Shown here piece by piece: positions 16,121 to 25,297 of a DNA stretch of 64,000 nucleotides. The notes beneath the pieces were generated by a model. It was not told the origin of the DNA. It searched no databases and worked only from the letters and a program-made list of their open reading frames with translations. Source of the stretch: Yoonia sediminilitoris (GTDB lineage Bacteria > Pseudomonadota > Alphaproteobacteria > Rhodobacterales > Rhodobacteraceae); assembly GCF_003058085.1 (NCBI RefSeq), contig NZ_QBUD01000010.1:1-64000 (forward strand), read 5' to 3'. Numbering within the stretch: position 1 is the stretch's first letter; each line of letters begins with the position of its first letter. Made by a program: the position numbers and the translations under genes.

Positions 16121-17776
16121 CTAGGTGAGACGGCTCTTTAACAGATCACCTGATTTCAGGAGGATGGGATGGCCCACCATCGAGAAAGCTGTGTTGATTT
16201 GCTTCAGCGCGCGCAACGTTTCTTGGTGGATGTTGCTGGTCTCGATGCTTTCGACAAGCCCCTCGCGCAGGCGTCCGATATGGCTGCGCTGCAATTTCTG
16301 CTCGACTTTGCGCACGTTTTCCTTGGCTGCGACCAACTCTCGCGCCTCTGCAGGATTCTGGTTCATCATCACATTCAGGGCAAGCTGGACATTGCTTTGG
16401 ACACGGTCCGTGAAATCACGGATTTCCTCGCGGCCCTTCGGCGAGAATTGCAGTTTTTGCATATCCAGACGTTTGGCGAGATCAAGCATGATCCGGGTGA
16501 TCGCATCGGACGCGGAGTCGAGGCTGGATGAAATCGAGGCAAGCTCCATTGAACGTCGACTCAGATTCTCGTCCATTCCCTTTTGCCCAAGGCGAGCAAG
16601 GTATAGTTTGACGTCTAGATGTGTCTGCTTGATGGCTTTGTCCTGATCCACGATCATGCTGGCAGTGGCCGCGTTCCACTGGTCGTAAAGAGGTTCGACC
16701 GTGATCAACATCTGTTCAATCTTCTGGCCCATCGTGAGCAGTTCGCGCGCCGCACAATCAATCGCGCGCTGCGGTCGATCCAGCAAGGCAGGGTCAAGTG
16801 CGCTGGCGACATCCAGCGCGCCGTTTGGATCGGATTTTTCAGCCATGAAATAGGACAGCACGGACGTGATAGGCCCGACAAAAGGAAGCGCGACAACAGC
16901 CAACGCCACATTGAAGGCAAGGTGCAGATTGATGGCTTGCCGGGCAGGCGTCGCGCCAAGTTGGGCCAACAAGTCCGGCACCGCCGCAATCACGAAAACT
17001 GTCAGCGCGGCTCCGCCGCCCCGCAAGATCAGGTTCGCCATGACCATCCTTCGCGACGCAAGCGGTGCGGAATAGGTGAGGACGAACGCGATGAAACCTC
17101 CGCCCAGATTGGCTCCGAGAACCATAGCGGCGGCAGCAGGAACCGGAAGGATCGACTGTCCGGCGAGTGTAACGAACAGCAACACCGCCGCGACACTCGA
17201 ATGGACGCCCCATGCGAACGCCGCCCCGATGATGAAAGCGGTCAGCAGATCGCGCCCCAAATAGGCCATGACGGCCTGCGTGCCGGGGTTCGATATCATC
17301 GGTTCGGTCGCGCCACGTATCATGTCCAGCGACACGAAAATCAGCGCAAGTCCGATCATGATCCGGCCGATCTGTCGTGTCTTGCTGCCTTCGCCGCGCA
17401 GAAAAACCGTGATCCCGATAACCAGCAGCAGCGGGATCAGCAGCGGTTGGCGGACCATCAAAAGCTGCGTCACTACAGCTGAACCGACATCGGCCCCCAA
17501 TAAAATCGCCAGCCCCGCCGCCGTCGCCAGCCCGCCCGTGGACACGAAGTTGGACACCAGAACGGCCACTGCCGTGGAACTTTGCAACAAGACAGCAGCC
17601 CCCATGCCGGTCCCTGCCGCAAGCAACCGGTTCTTGGCTGAATGGCGCAACCAGATGCGCATGGGCGCTGCGAAACCGCGCTCGACCCCCGTACGCACAA
17701 GGCGCACGGCCCAAATCAACAGGGCCGCAGCGCCTGCGATGTGAATCAGGATTTGGATTGCATGCGGTTCATTCAC
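16121..17776 (-). CDS. Na+/phosphate cotransporter, second paralogue
   Basis: A 551-residue Na/Pi-cotransporter II family protein, distinct from the one at 1901. The first half has the QSS motif (VLLQSSTAVAVLVSNFVSTG) and ILLGADVGSAVV. In the second half the corresponding place reads HSSVAAVLLFVTLAGQ and LGANLGGGFIAF, so the second Gln of the pair is missing, which may alter substrate or ion. The C-terminal ~220 residues are a helical PhoU-like domain (REEIRDFTDRVQSNVQLAL). It is in the same direction as the Ugp-like operon, 28 bp after the phosphoesterase gene, and probably shares its transcript. Confidence 0.88.
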   Translation of the reverse strand: MNEPHAIQILIHIAGAAALLIWAVRLVRTGVERGFAAPMRIWLRHSAKNRLLAAGTGMGAAVLLQSSTAVAVLVSNFVSTGGLATAAGLAILLGADVGSAVVTQLLMVRQPLLIPLLLVIGITVFLRGEGSKTRQIGRIMIGLALIFVSLDMIRGATEPMISNPGTQAVMAYLGRDLLTAFIIGAAFAWGVHSSVAAVLLFVTLAGQSILPVPAAAAMVLGANLGGGFIAFVLTYSAPLASRRMVMANLILRGGGAALTVFVIAAVPDLLAQLGATPARQAINLHLAFNVALAVVALPFVGPITSVLSYFMAEKSDPNGALDVASALDPALLDRPQRAIDCAARELLTMGQKIEQMLITVEPLYDQWNAATASMIVDQDKAIKQTHLDVKLYLARLGQKGMDENLSRRSMELASISSSLDSASDAITRIMLDLAKRLDMQKLQFSPKGREEIRDFTDRVQSNVQLALNVMMNQNPAEARELVAAKENVRKVEQKLQRSHIGRLREGLVESIETSNIHQETLRALKQINTAFSMVGHPILLKSGDLLKSRLT

Positions 17777-17804
17777 CGGATTTGCTTTCTTTTAGGTGCA
17801 ACGA

Positions 17805-18596
17805 TCAGAACGGAAAGGGCCCCGATCCGGCTACAGGTCCGATCCTGATCGATTGAAACCCTTCGTCCCAACGGTGCAACAGGCAGCCATCCTCTTGTGT
17901 CGTGTACCCAACCGGCGCATCCACGCGAAGGTCATAGGCAAAGGTGCTGGCAGGCGACGGCGCCGAAATGGCGATGTGGCCCGCGACATCGCTGATGATC
18001 ATACTGTGGATGTGGCCACAGACAATGCGCAGCGTGCCTTCAAAGCGGTTCAGGACATCACGCAGGGCCGCCCTATTGGTCAGTCCGATCTTGTCCATGA
18101 AGCCAATGCCGCAGGGAAAGGGAGGATGATGCAACGCCAAAAGCACAGGCACATCCCCTGCTTGGGACAACGCATTTTGCAAGAAATCCAGACTGTCGGC
18201 CGGTAGCGTTCCCGCCCCCTGCCCTTCGACTAGGGTATCAAGCCCGATCAGTTGGATGTCACCGACACGGCGGGTCCAGTTCAACGGGCCGTTGGCCGGA
18301 AGGTCCTTGGCAAAGGCGTTTCGCATCGGTTCTCGTGCGTCGTGGTTGCCGGTAATGACATAGGTCGGCAGCCCCAAGGGCGCGATCAGCGATTTGAACC
18401 GTTCGTAGCTTTTCACGCTGCCGTCATCGCTTAAATCGCCACTGACCAATAGTGCGTCAATCGGCCGGATCTGGTCGCGGATACCGGTGATCCGTGCCAC
18501 CAGCCGCGCCAAGGCGTCAGACGTATCCAGCCGCCCGGACACCAACGCGCCCTCGGGCACGATATGGGTGTCGGAGATTTGTAGGATCGTCGTCAT
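17805..18596 (-). CDS. metallophosphoesterase (Icc/CpdA-like)
   Basis: A 263-residue calcineurin-like phosphoesterase. All metal-binding motifs are in order: SDTHI near residue 8, SGDLSDDG, GNHDARE, HHPPFP and GHIHSM. The family hydrolyses phosphodiesters such as cyclic nucleotides or glycerophosphodiesters with two metal ions in the cytoplasm. The context argues for the second: the gene overlaps an ABC permease gene by 4 bp in a Ugp-like operon, so it probably cleaves an imported phosphodiester. Confidence 0.88.
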   Translation of the reverse strand: MTTILQISDTHIVPEGALVSGRLDTSDALARLVARITGIRDQIRPIDALLVSGDLSDDGSVKSYERFKSLIAPLGLPTYVITGNHDAREPMRNAFAKDLPANGPLNWTRRVGDIQLIGLDTLVEGQGAGTLPADSLDFLQNALSQAGDVPVLLALHHPPFPCGIGFMDKIGLTNRAALRDVLNRFEGTLRIVCGHIHSMIISDVAGHIAISAPSPASTFAYDLRVDAPVGYTTQEDGCLLHRWDEGFQSIRIGPVAGSGPFPF

Positions 18597-19402
18597 TTGA
18601 TCCCTGCACGCAAGAATGCTTGCACGAATTGGCGTTGGAAAATCAGGAAGGCGATCAGCAAGGGGGCGACGGACATTAGCGTTGCGGCGGAAATGATGCT
18701 GATATCAACACCATTTTCGGGCGCGCCAAAGATCGACAAACCCACCGTAAGTGGCCGTGTCTCGGGCGAGTTGGTGACGATTAGCGGCCACAGGAAGTTG
18801 TTCCAGTGGGTCGACACAGACACCAGCGCATAGGCCAGATACGTCGGCTTCGCGAGCGGCACATAGACCCGCCACAAGATGCCCAGCAAACCGCAGCCCT
18901 CGATCCGCGCGGCTTCGTGCAATTCAATCGGGACGCTCTTGAACGCCTGCCGCATCAGGAAAATGCCGAACGCACTGGCCATATAAGGCATGCCGACGCC
19001 AAGGATCGTATCGAATAGGCCAAGGCGCGAGATCATGGCGTAGTTTTCCACGATCAAGACTTCGGGCAGAATGAACAGCTGCATCAGTACCAGAATGAAC
19101 ACGTAGTCCTTGCCGGGGAACTGCAACTGCGCAAACGCAAAGCCCGCCAAGGTCGTCAGCACGAACTGCCCGATCAGGATCACCGTCACCAACATGAAGG
19201 TGTTGATGAAGTACTTCAGCCACGGGGCACCTGCCCAGGCGACGCGGAAATTCTCGAGCGTCCAGGGCGAGAACAGGTTCAGGTTTACGGCATCCGACGT
19301 GGAATGCGTCGCGGCCCAGAAGGCAAACAGCAGGGGCGAAATCCAGATGATCGCCAAAAGGATCGCGCCGAAGCTGTCCATGAATTTAGTCAGGCTCTTC
19401 AT
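18593..19402 (-). CDS. ABC transporter permease (UgpE/MalG type)
   Basis: A 269-residue inner-membrane permease of the carbohydrate-uptake-1 class with six hydrophobic segments. The cytoplasmic EAA loop that contacts the ATPase is visible as IELHEAARIEGCGLLGILWR followed by VYVPLAKPTYLA. It pairs with the permease at 19399, overlapping it by 4 bp. By similarity to UgpE it would help import glycerol-3-phosphate or a related organophosphate, but a sugar is possible. Confidence 0.88.
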   Translation of the reverse strand: MKSLTKFMDSFGAILLAIIWISPLLFAFWAATHSTSDAVNLNLFSPWTLENFRVAWAGAPWLKYFINTFMLVTVILIGQFVLTTLAGFAFAQLQFPGKDYVFILVLMQLFILPEVLIVENYAMISRLGLFDTILGVGMPYMASAFGIFLMRQAFKSVPIELHEAARIEGCGLLGILWRVYVPLAKPTYLAYALVSVSTHWNNFLWPLIVTNSPETRPLTVGLSIFGAPENGVDISIISAATLMSVAPLLIAFLIFQRQFVQAFLRAGIK

Positions 19403-20292
19403 TGGTAATGCGTCCTTTTATCAAGGTAGAGGAACTGCACGGCCGCTACGATCCCCAATACCGCGATCACCATCATCGTCATGGCCGCCGCACTTGGGGC
19501 GTCAAAGAAGGCGAATGCCATCTCATAGATATAATACAGGATCAGCTTGGACGCATCGGACGGCCCGCCTTTGGTCAGGATAAACAAATGGTCGATCAGC
19601 TTGACCGAGTTGATCATCGCGTTCACGGCGATGAACAGTGTCGTCGGCATCAACAGCGGCAACACGATACGGCGGGTATAGGTCCAACGGCTGGTGCCTT
19701 CGATGTCGGCGGCCTCTTTGAGGTCCTCGGGGATCGTCTGCAACGCGGCGAGGTAGAAGATCATGAAGAACCCCGCCTCTTTCCAGATTGTCACGATGAT
19801 GATGGCCCAAAGTGCTGTTTCGGGTTGGCCCAACCAGTTGACGGACGGCAGGCCGAACAGGCTGCCGATCTGGTCCAATACGCCAAGACCGGGGGTGTAG
19901 AAGAACAGCCAAAGGTTCGCTGCGGCGATCATGGGCAAAACGGTTGGCGTGAAATAGGCGGTGCGCACAAAACCACGCGCGCGGATCTTACTATTCGCCC
20001 AAAGCGCCATCGACAGCGCGATAAAAATCGACACGGGGATTGTGATGCCCGCATACAGAAGGTTGTTTTTGACCACGATCCAGAATGTCGGATCGGCAAA
20101 AAGCTCGGCGTAGTTTTCTGTGCCGACGAATTCGGTGGGGTTGCGGCGGGTGCCGCGGGAAAACAGGCTCGACCACAGGGTCGCGATCGACGGATAGAAC
20201 GCAAACAGCGTCAGCAGAATCGCCGCTGGCGACAGCAAAAGCCAGCCATAAATGGCCTGTCTGCGGCGTTCGAGGTTGGCATGGGCTGACAT
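19399..20292 (-). CDS. ABC transporter permease (UgpA/MalF type)
   Basis: A 297-residue permease with six hydrophobic segments. The EAA loop reads IPEDLKEAADIEGTSRWTYT then RRIVLPLLMPTT. The N-terminal cytoplasmic stretch ERRRQAIYGWLLLSPAAILL is typical of UgpA-like subunits. It forms the channel with the product of the next gene, with which it overlaps by 4 bp. A 63-bp gap separates it from the binding-protein gene. Confidence 0.88.
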   Translation of the reverse strand: MSAHANLERRRQAIYGWLLLSPAAILLTLFAFYPSIATLWSSLFSRGTRRNPTEFVGTENYAELFADPTFWIVVKNNLLYAGITIPVSIFIALSMALWANSKIRARGFVRTAYFTPTVLPMIAAANLWLFFYTPGLGVLDQIGSLFGLPSVNWLGQPETALWAIIIVTIWKEAGFFMIFYLAALQTIPEDLKEAADIEGTSRWTYTRRIVLPLLMPTTLFIAVNAMINSVKLIDHLFILTKGGPSDASKLILYYIYEMAFAFFDAPSAAAMTMMVIAVLGIVAAVQFLYLDKRTHYQ

Positions 20293-20355
20293 GGCGTGTC
20301 TCCGGTGCGTGGGAAAGGTAGGGCCAGCACAAAGTGTGCCGGCCCCGATGGTGCG

Positions 20356-21624
20356 TTACTGGTAATCGCTCAGCAGGCGCACGGCGGCGGCTTGCGCCTC
20401 GGCCAAGGCCTCAGCCGGTTCTTTGGCACCGGTCAATGCGGATTGGATCGCATTGTTCAGGCCATCGCGCACGCGGGCTGTCTCGAACGTCGAGAATTCA
20501 GCGACAGCGTTTTCCAGTTGGTTGCGCGCCACAAGGGCGGGCGGAAATTCAGCCGTGTAAGCCTGAAGTGCTTCGGTCTCGTAGGCTGCGGGCGACACGC
20601 CCATGTAGCCTGTGCCGATGGACCATTCGGCCGCCTGCTCTGGGGATGTCATGAACTGCATCAGCTTCAGCGCGGCGGCACGTTCTTCGTCCGTCGTGTC
20701 CTTGAACAGGTAGAAGTTACCGCCACCGGTGGGTGAGCCAAGACGCACATTGCCCGGAAGCTCGGCCACGCCGAAGTCAAAGCTGGCGCCATTTTTCACC
20801 GCCGTCAGGTTGCCGGTCGAATGCCACATCATCGCGGTTTGACCTTCAAGGAACGCCTGACGCAATGTCCCCCATTCGACGGTGCCCGTCGGCATGATGC
20901 CATGCTCTGTCGACAGCGATTTCCAGAACTCCAGTGTCTCTACAACAGTCGGATCATCGAAGTAGGTGGTTAGACCATCACCGGACATCACCTCTTTTCC
21001 GTTCTGGATCGCAAGCGCCTGGAACATCCAATATGGGTAGCCGGTTGACGGGATCATCAGGCCGTATGTATCGCCGTTGGTGAGCGCCTTGCCCATGTCG
21101 ATCATCTCGTCCCATGTTGTTGGCGGGGATTCTGGATCAAGACCGGCGGCGCGGAACATGTCCTTGTTGTAATAGGCCACGATGGTCGAACGCTGGAACG
21201 GGATGCCCCATGTCTGGCCTTCGATCAGGCCGTTGGCCATGAGCGCAGGATAGAAGCTGCCCAGCCATTCCTTGTCGGCGTCGGATGTCGCGACCTCTTC
21301 GAAGGGAACGATCAAGTCCTGTTCTATAAGGTCATAGGCGTCGATTGAAAACATCACCGCAAGCTGTGCAGGCTCACCGGATGCAAGCGCGGACAAAGCG
21401 CGCACGCGGGTATCATCGTAGTTGCCCGAATAAATCGCGTTCACCTTGATGTCCGGGTTTGCGGCTTCAAAGTCTGCGACGATCCCATCGACCACTTCGG
21501 TCAATGCACCGCCAACAGCAATCGGGTAGTACATCGTCAGTTCGGTCTCAGCGCTTGCAGGTGCGGTGAAACCGACTGCCATAGCAGTCGCCAGCCCCAA
21601 TCCTGTTTTCGAAAATAGTTTCAT
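20356..21624 (-). CDS. ABC transporter solute-binding protein (UgpB-like)
   Basis: A 422-residue family 1 binding protein. The signal peptide ends near PASAETEL. UgpB-like features are MYYPIAVGGALTEVVDGIV, the Tyr/Trp-rich binding lobe (IPSTGYPYWMFQALAIQN) and EWGTLRQAFLEGQTAMMWHS. Together with the neighbouring phosphoesterase and HAD genes, it most likely binds a glycerophosphate or glycerophosphodiester. That specificity is inferred from context, not proven. Confidence 0.88.
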   Translation of the reverse strand: MKLFSKTGLGLATAMAVGFTAPASAETELTMYYPIAVGGALTEVVDGIVADFEAANPDIKVNAIYSGNYDDTRVRALSALASGEPAQLAVMFSIDAYDLIEQDLIVPFEEVATSDADKEWLGSFYPALMANGLIEGQTWGIPFQRSTIVAYYNKDMFRAAGLDPESPPTTWDEMIDMGKALTNGDTYGLMIPSTGYPYWMFQALAIQNGKEVMSGDGLTTYFDDPTVVETLEFWKSLSTEHGIMPTGTVEWGTLRQAFLEGQTAMMWHSTGNLTAVKNGASFDFGVAELPGNVRLGSPTGGGNFYLFKDTTDEERAAALKLMQFMTSPEQAAEWSIGTGYMGVSPAAYETEALQAYTAEFPPALVARNQLENAVAEFSTFETARVRDGLNNAIQSALTGAKEPAEALAEAQAAAVRLLSDYQ

Positions 21625-21670
21625 GTCTCTCTCCCTTGGTTTTGGTTCTTTGTCGTGTCGGCAAGTGGTT

Positions 21671-22690
21671 TCACCCTGCCATCCTTTGGCCCGCAGCGTC
21701 GAAGACGTGCAGATTTTCGTCGTGAAAAGTGATGTCGATCTCGCTGCCTTCGGCCATCAGCGAAAGACCGGGTTTGAGAACGCACAGCCCCACTGCGCCC
21801 GCGTGATCCAACCCGATCAGCGTCTCGGCCCCCAGAAATTCGCTTTCGGTGACGGTGCAGCGCATGCGCCCGTCCCCTTTTGACACGATCTGGATGTTCT
21901 CGGCCCTGATACCGATGGTCTTATCCTCGCCAAATCCGTCCAAAACAGACGACTGGAGCAATGCCATCGGGGGCGCGCCGACAAATTCGGCCACGAAGGT
22001 ATTGTTGGGCCTGCTGTACAGGTCCTCGGGTGATCCGACTTGTTGGATATGCCCGTCCTTCATCAACACGACCGTATCGGCCATACTCATCGCTTCGGTC
22101 TGGTCGTGGGTGACGTAGACGACCGTGATACCCAAATCGCGTTGCAGTTTCTTGATGTCCTTGCGCACGGCGTTGCGCAATTTTGCATCGAGGTTGGAAA
22201 GTGGTTCATCCATTAGGCACAGCCGCTGCCCCGCCACGATGGCGCGGGCCAGAGCAACGCGCTGACGCTGGCCGCCAGACAACTCTCCGGGTTTGCGATC
22301 CTCAAGACCCAGCAGTCCAGTGATCTCGAGCGCGCGATGCAGTTTTTCGAGCCGCTCTTTCTTCGGAACACGCCGAACCTTCAGCCCGAACATGACATTT
22401 TCGGCCACGGACAGATGCGGGAAAAGCGCGTAGGACTGGAACACCATCGACAAGTTCCGGTCGGAAGCCGCGCTTGTCGTCACGTCCTTGCCATCTATCA
22501 GGATCTTGCCTTCGTCTGGCAACTCCAACCCCGCCAACAGTCGCAGTGTCGTGGATTTCCCGCACCCCGAGGGGCCTAAAAGCGCGGTAAAGCTGCCCTC
22601 TGGTATATCCAGCGTTATGCCTTCAACGCCCAACTGGCCGTTCCAACGCTTTGCCACGCCGTCGAGTTTCACAAACGGTGATGTTGTCAT
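21671..22690 (-). CDS. ABC transporter ATP-binding protein (UgpC/MalK type)
   Basis: A 339-residue ATPase. Walker A is LLGPSGCGKSTTLRLLAG, the signature LSGGQRQRVALARAI, Walker B RLCLMDEPLSNLD and the switch His is in YVTHDQTEAM. Residues ~240-339 form the TOBE/OB regulatory domain of MalK-type subunits (TIGIRAENIQIV). It powers import by the two permeases. Its start overlaps the DeoR stop by 4 bp, so regulator and transporter are co-translated. Confidence 0.92.
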   Translation of the reverse strand: MTTSPFVKLDGVAKRWNGQLGVEGITLDIPEGSFTALLGPSGCGKSTTLRLLAGLELPDEGKILIDGKDVTTSAASDRNLSMVFQSYALFPHLSVAENVMFGLKVRRVPKKERLEKLHRALEITGLLGLEDRKPGELSGGQRQRVALARAIVAGQRLCLMDEPLSNLDAKLRNAVRKDIKKLQRDLGITVVYVTHDQTEAMSMADTVVLMKDGHIQQVGSPEDLYSRPNNTFVAEFVGAPPMALLQSSVLDGFGEDKTIGIRAENIQIVSKGDGRMRCTVTESEFLGAETLIGLDHAGAVGLCVLKPGLSLMAEGSEIDITFHDENLHVFDAAGQRMAG

Positions 22691-23466
22691 CTTGGTTGTC
22701 CTTCAGCCACAAGCAGTCGATCTTTGATGTTGGTCAGCAGCGGCGCGAAACGATCGCCCGGTCGTCGGTCGATGATGATCTGGTCAATGTCGGCAATATT
22801 GCCGCCCAATGCCGGAGCCTGACGCCCGAATTTGGAGCCATCGATCACCAGAATGGACTGTTGCGCGTTCTCGCAGATCTTTTGCATCGCACGCACCTCG
22901 GTCGTGTGAAATTCCAGCAACCCGCCGTCTTCTGCAATTCCCGCAGCCCCGAATACCGCGAAATCGGCCCTGAACCGTCCAAAAAAATCCAAGACGTCGT
23001 TGCCAAGAATATCACGGTCCGGCAAACGCACCTCACCGCCGGGCAGAATGATCCGGTTTGAGACCTCCTCGCTCAGCGCCATCGCAGCACTCAGATTGTT
23101 GGTGATCACGGTCAGTCCTTTGCGACGTCGCAACGCCTGCGCTACGCTGAGAGGGGTCGAACCAATGGAAATGAACAGGGTCGCGCCATCGGGGATCAGC
23201 TCTGCGGCCGCCTCGCCGATGGCGCGTTTGCCCATCAGGTTCGTGCCCGCCCGCTGGTCAAATGGCGTATTCAGAAATTCTTCGCTCAACTCGATGCGAC
23301 CATGAACACGGTGCAACATGTCGCCCTCGCAAAGGGCATCCACATCACGGCGGATCGTTTGCATGGATACATTGAACCGCTCGGCCAGAGACCCGACAGT
23401 CACCGCGCCCTGCTCCAGCACCAGAGCCGAGATCGCCTCGCGTCGTCTTTGCTTTTTTGATGACAT
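22687..23466 (-). CDS. DeoR-family transcriptional regulator
   Basis: A 259-residue regulator. The N-terminal DeoR helix-turn-helix is clear (GSLAERFNVSMQTIRRDVDA, then HRVHGRIEL). The C-terminal sugar-phosphate-sensing domain has TLFISIGSTPLSVAQAL, TVITNNLSAAMAL and RADFAVFGAAGI. ATG 23466 is chosen because GGTAGG precedes it; the open frame extends another 82 codons upstream without protein-like sequence. As first gene of the ABC operon it should repress it and respond to a phosphorylated sugar or polyol. Likely binding sites are the two 14-base repeats at 23511 and 23618. Confidence 0.9.
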   Translation of the reverse strand: MSSKKQRRREAISALVLEQGAVTVGSLAERFNVSMQTIRRDVDALCEGDMLHRVHGRIELSEEFLNTPFDQRAGTNLMGKRAIGEAAAELIPDGATLFISIGSTPLSVAQALRRRKGLTVITNNLSAAMALSEEVSNRIILPGGEVRLPDRDILGNDVLDFFGRFRADFAVFGAAGIAEDGGLLEFHTTEVRAMQKICENAQQSILVIDGSKFGRQAPALGGNIADIDQIIIDRRPGDRFAPLLTNIKDRLLVAEGQPR

Positions 23467-23510
23467 CCTACCCCCGGGTCTCGAGTCTGCCGTTACGTTA
23501 GTCGGCGAAT

Positions 23511-23631
23511 AACAACAAAACAACATTTTTATTCGCCCCCCTTCCCTGGATGCTGCTTGGAACATGCCGTTCAGCCCGAAAATACAGTAAAATACGGATG
23601 ACCACCCTGCAAGATTTGTTGTTTTGTTGTT
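23511..23631. promoter_or_regulatory. paired inverted DeoR operator candidates
   Basis: AACAACAAAACAAC (23511-23524) has an exact inverted copy, GTTGTTTTGTTGTT (23618-23631), 107 bp away, in the divergent region between deoR and the HAD-like gene. That spacing is close to ten helical turns, which would allow a repressor to loop the DNA and control both promoters. DeoR-family repressors often use repeated sites in this way. Confidence 0.6.
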
Positions 23632-23702
23632 TTTACTTTCTCTTTCGTGGTTTTTCTTTAAGGTGGCACAAAATAAACGATCAGAAACCGAAGTGAGGAT
23701 AC

Positions 23703-24587
23703 ATGCTGACAACGCAGTCGATTTTTGATCGCTATCAGGAAGTCCGTGCGCGGTTTCCGCAAGTCACACCGCGGGACGGATGTGTTGAAATCCAGTCCCT
23801 GCTGGACATCGCCGATCAGGTCAATGCCTTCGTCTTCGACGCGTTCGGCGTTTTGAACGTGGGTGAAACGATGATCCCCGGCGCGGACATGCGGCTGGAC
23901 CAATTGCGCGAACGTGGCTGCGCGATCCGGATTCTGACCAATGCCGCCAGCTATGACCGCAGCGGTGCAATTGCCAAGTTCAAGCGTCTGGGATTGCGCG
24001 TAAAAGACGAAGAAATCATCACCAGTCGCGAGGCCGCCCTTCAACATCTGGGCGCGGGGCATTGGGGCGTAATCGCGGCGGACACCGACCCGCTAACCGA
24101 TCTGCCCGCGCAGGTGACGCGCCTGAAAGACAATTCAGACGATTACGACGCGGTCGACCAGTTCCTGTTTCTATCGACGGCGGACTGGACGACGGCGCGG
24201 CAAAATTTGCTAATGTCATCCATGCAGCGCCGCCCGCGCAATCTACTGATTGGAAACGCCGATCTGGCCGCCCCCCGTGACGACGGGTTCTCTGTCGAGC
24301 CCGGACATTTCGGCCATCAGATTGCCGACCTGTTCCCCGACCGTGTCCAGTTTTTCGGAAAGCCGTTCCCAGAGGTGTATGACTTGATCGAGGCGTCGCT
24401 GCCGTCCCTGATGCCGGACCGCATCGCGATGTGCGGTGATACGCTTCACACCGATATCCTCGGCGCCGCCGCCCGTGGCTGGCGGACCGTGCTTGTCACT
24501 CAGGACGGCCTGTTCGCGGGCTACGACACGGAGCCGTTCTCGAAACAGGCGCGTCTTTTTGCCGATTGGCGGCTCAGTAGAATCTAG
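23703..24587 (+). CDS. HAD-superfamily hydrolase (class IIA, NagD-like)
   Basis: A 294-residue HAD-like protein. Motif I is VFDAFGVLNVGE, motif II ILTNAASY, the motif III Lys is in FGKPFPEVYD, and motif IV is MCGDTLHTDILGA. In ordinary HAD phosphatases motif I is DxD; here the second Asp is Phe (DAF), as in some TIGR01459-type and dehalogenase-like members. Phosphatase activity is therefore less certain. It is divergent from the DeoR/Ugp-like operon and shares its operator region, so it probably handles the imported organophosphate. Confidence 0.82.
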   Translation: MLTTQSIFDRYQEVRARFPQVTPRDGCVEIQSLLDIADQVNAFVFDAFGVLNVGETMIPGADMRLDQLRERGCAIRILTNAASYDRSGAIAKFKRLGLRVKDEEIITSREAALQHLGAGHWGVIAADTDPLTDLPAQVTRLKDNSDDYDAVDQFLFLSTADWTTARQNLLMSSMQRRPRNLLIGNADLAAPRDDGFSVEPGHFGHQIADLFPDRVQFFGKPFPEVYDLIEASLPSLMPDRIAMCGDTLHTDILGAAARGWRTVLVTQDGLFAGYDTEPFSKQARLFADWRLSRI

Positions 24588-24904
24588 ATGTCTTCGGATA
24601 TGAGGATGTTGTGGGGTGTCCTTCTCGGGCTGGGGTGAGGTGCCTTTGATCGTCCACGCGCGTTATTTCGGCACAGAAAAGTCCCCATGTTCATCTTGAA
24701 CGCGGTATCCCCTGAATACGCAAAAAGCCCAAAGCAGCCCTTGATGCTGTGCCAGCGAATGGCGGCTTTATCCCGCAACCAGACATTCGGCTTTGGCTCA
24801 GTTAACTCGAAAGTCTGTTGAAGGACATGCGGGCCGCGCCAGACCGGCCGGCCTTCAAGTCGACTGCCTTAGAAACCAGCGCGGGATCTTTCCGGAAGGC
24901 GATT
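24588..24904. other. non-coding gap with a partial interspersed repeat
   Basis: No convincing gene. Positions about 24726-24772 contain AGCCCAAAGC and CAGCGAATGGCGGCTTTA, which resemble parts of the repeat at 15941-15982 in rearranged order. The short open frames here have no recognisable protein features. Confidence 0.4.
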
Positions 24905-25129
24905 TCACATCATCAACCGATCCACTTTGCGGCGGGCTTCCTCGCGAAGGGTCTCGGCCTGTTGAATGCGCTCAGCCAGAGGACGTGGGTCTGTGAATTT
25001 GGGCCCTTGGAGATATGCGACGGCGGCCATTCGAGGCATTTTCGCCACTTCCAGCACGGCCAAGAGGGTCGCGCGCGGAACGCTCCACGTGAAGGAACTG
25101 GCGGTGTGGGTTTCGGGCATGTCGGTCAT
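24905..25129 (-). CDS. small hypothetical protein
   Basis: A possible 74-residue protein: a Ser/Thr-rich start, a short hydrophobic stretch (ATLLAVLEVAKMPRMAAVAY) and a charged helical C-terminus (ERIQQAETLREEARRKVDRL). Codon use looks coding, and there is no better frame opposite. It is divergent from the LuxR-type regulator at 25298. I do not recognise the family. Confidence 0.4.
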   Translation of the reverse strand: MTDMPETHTASSFTWSVPRATLLAVLEVAKMPRMAAVAYLQGPKFTDPRPLAERIQQAETLREEARRKVDRLMM

Positions 25130-25297
25130 GTAGCGGCTCCTTGTCGTTCGCTTGCTTGTCTGAAGATCAAACTAACCAACGGGGGGTGCGCGCGCGTCGG
25201 GAAGGTTCCCCATTTTTCTACTTTGGCATTCCCTATTTTTGAGGCATCGTCGGCCGAGGTCGACGTCCGGCGCGGCCAATTGTAGGGAGATGAAGAT

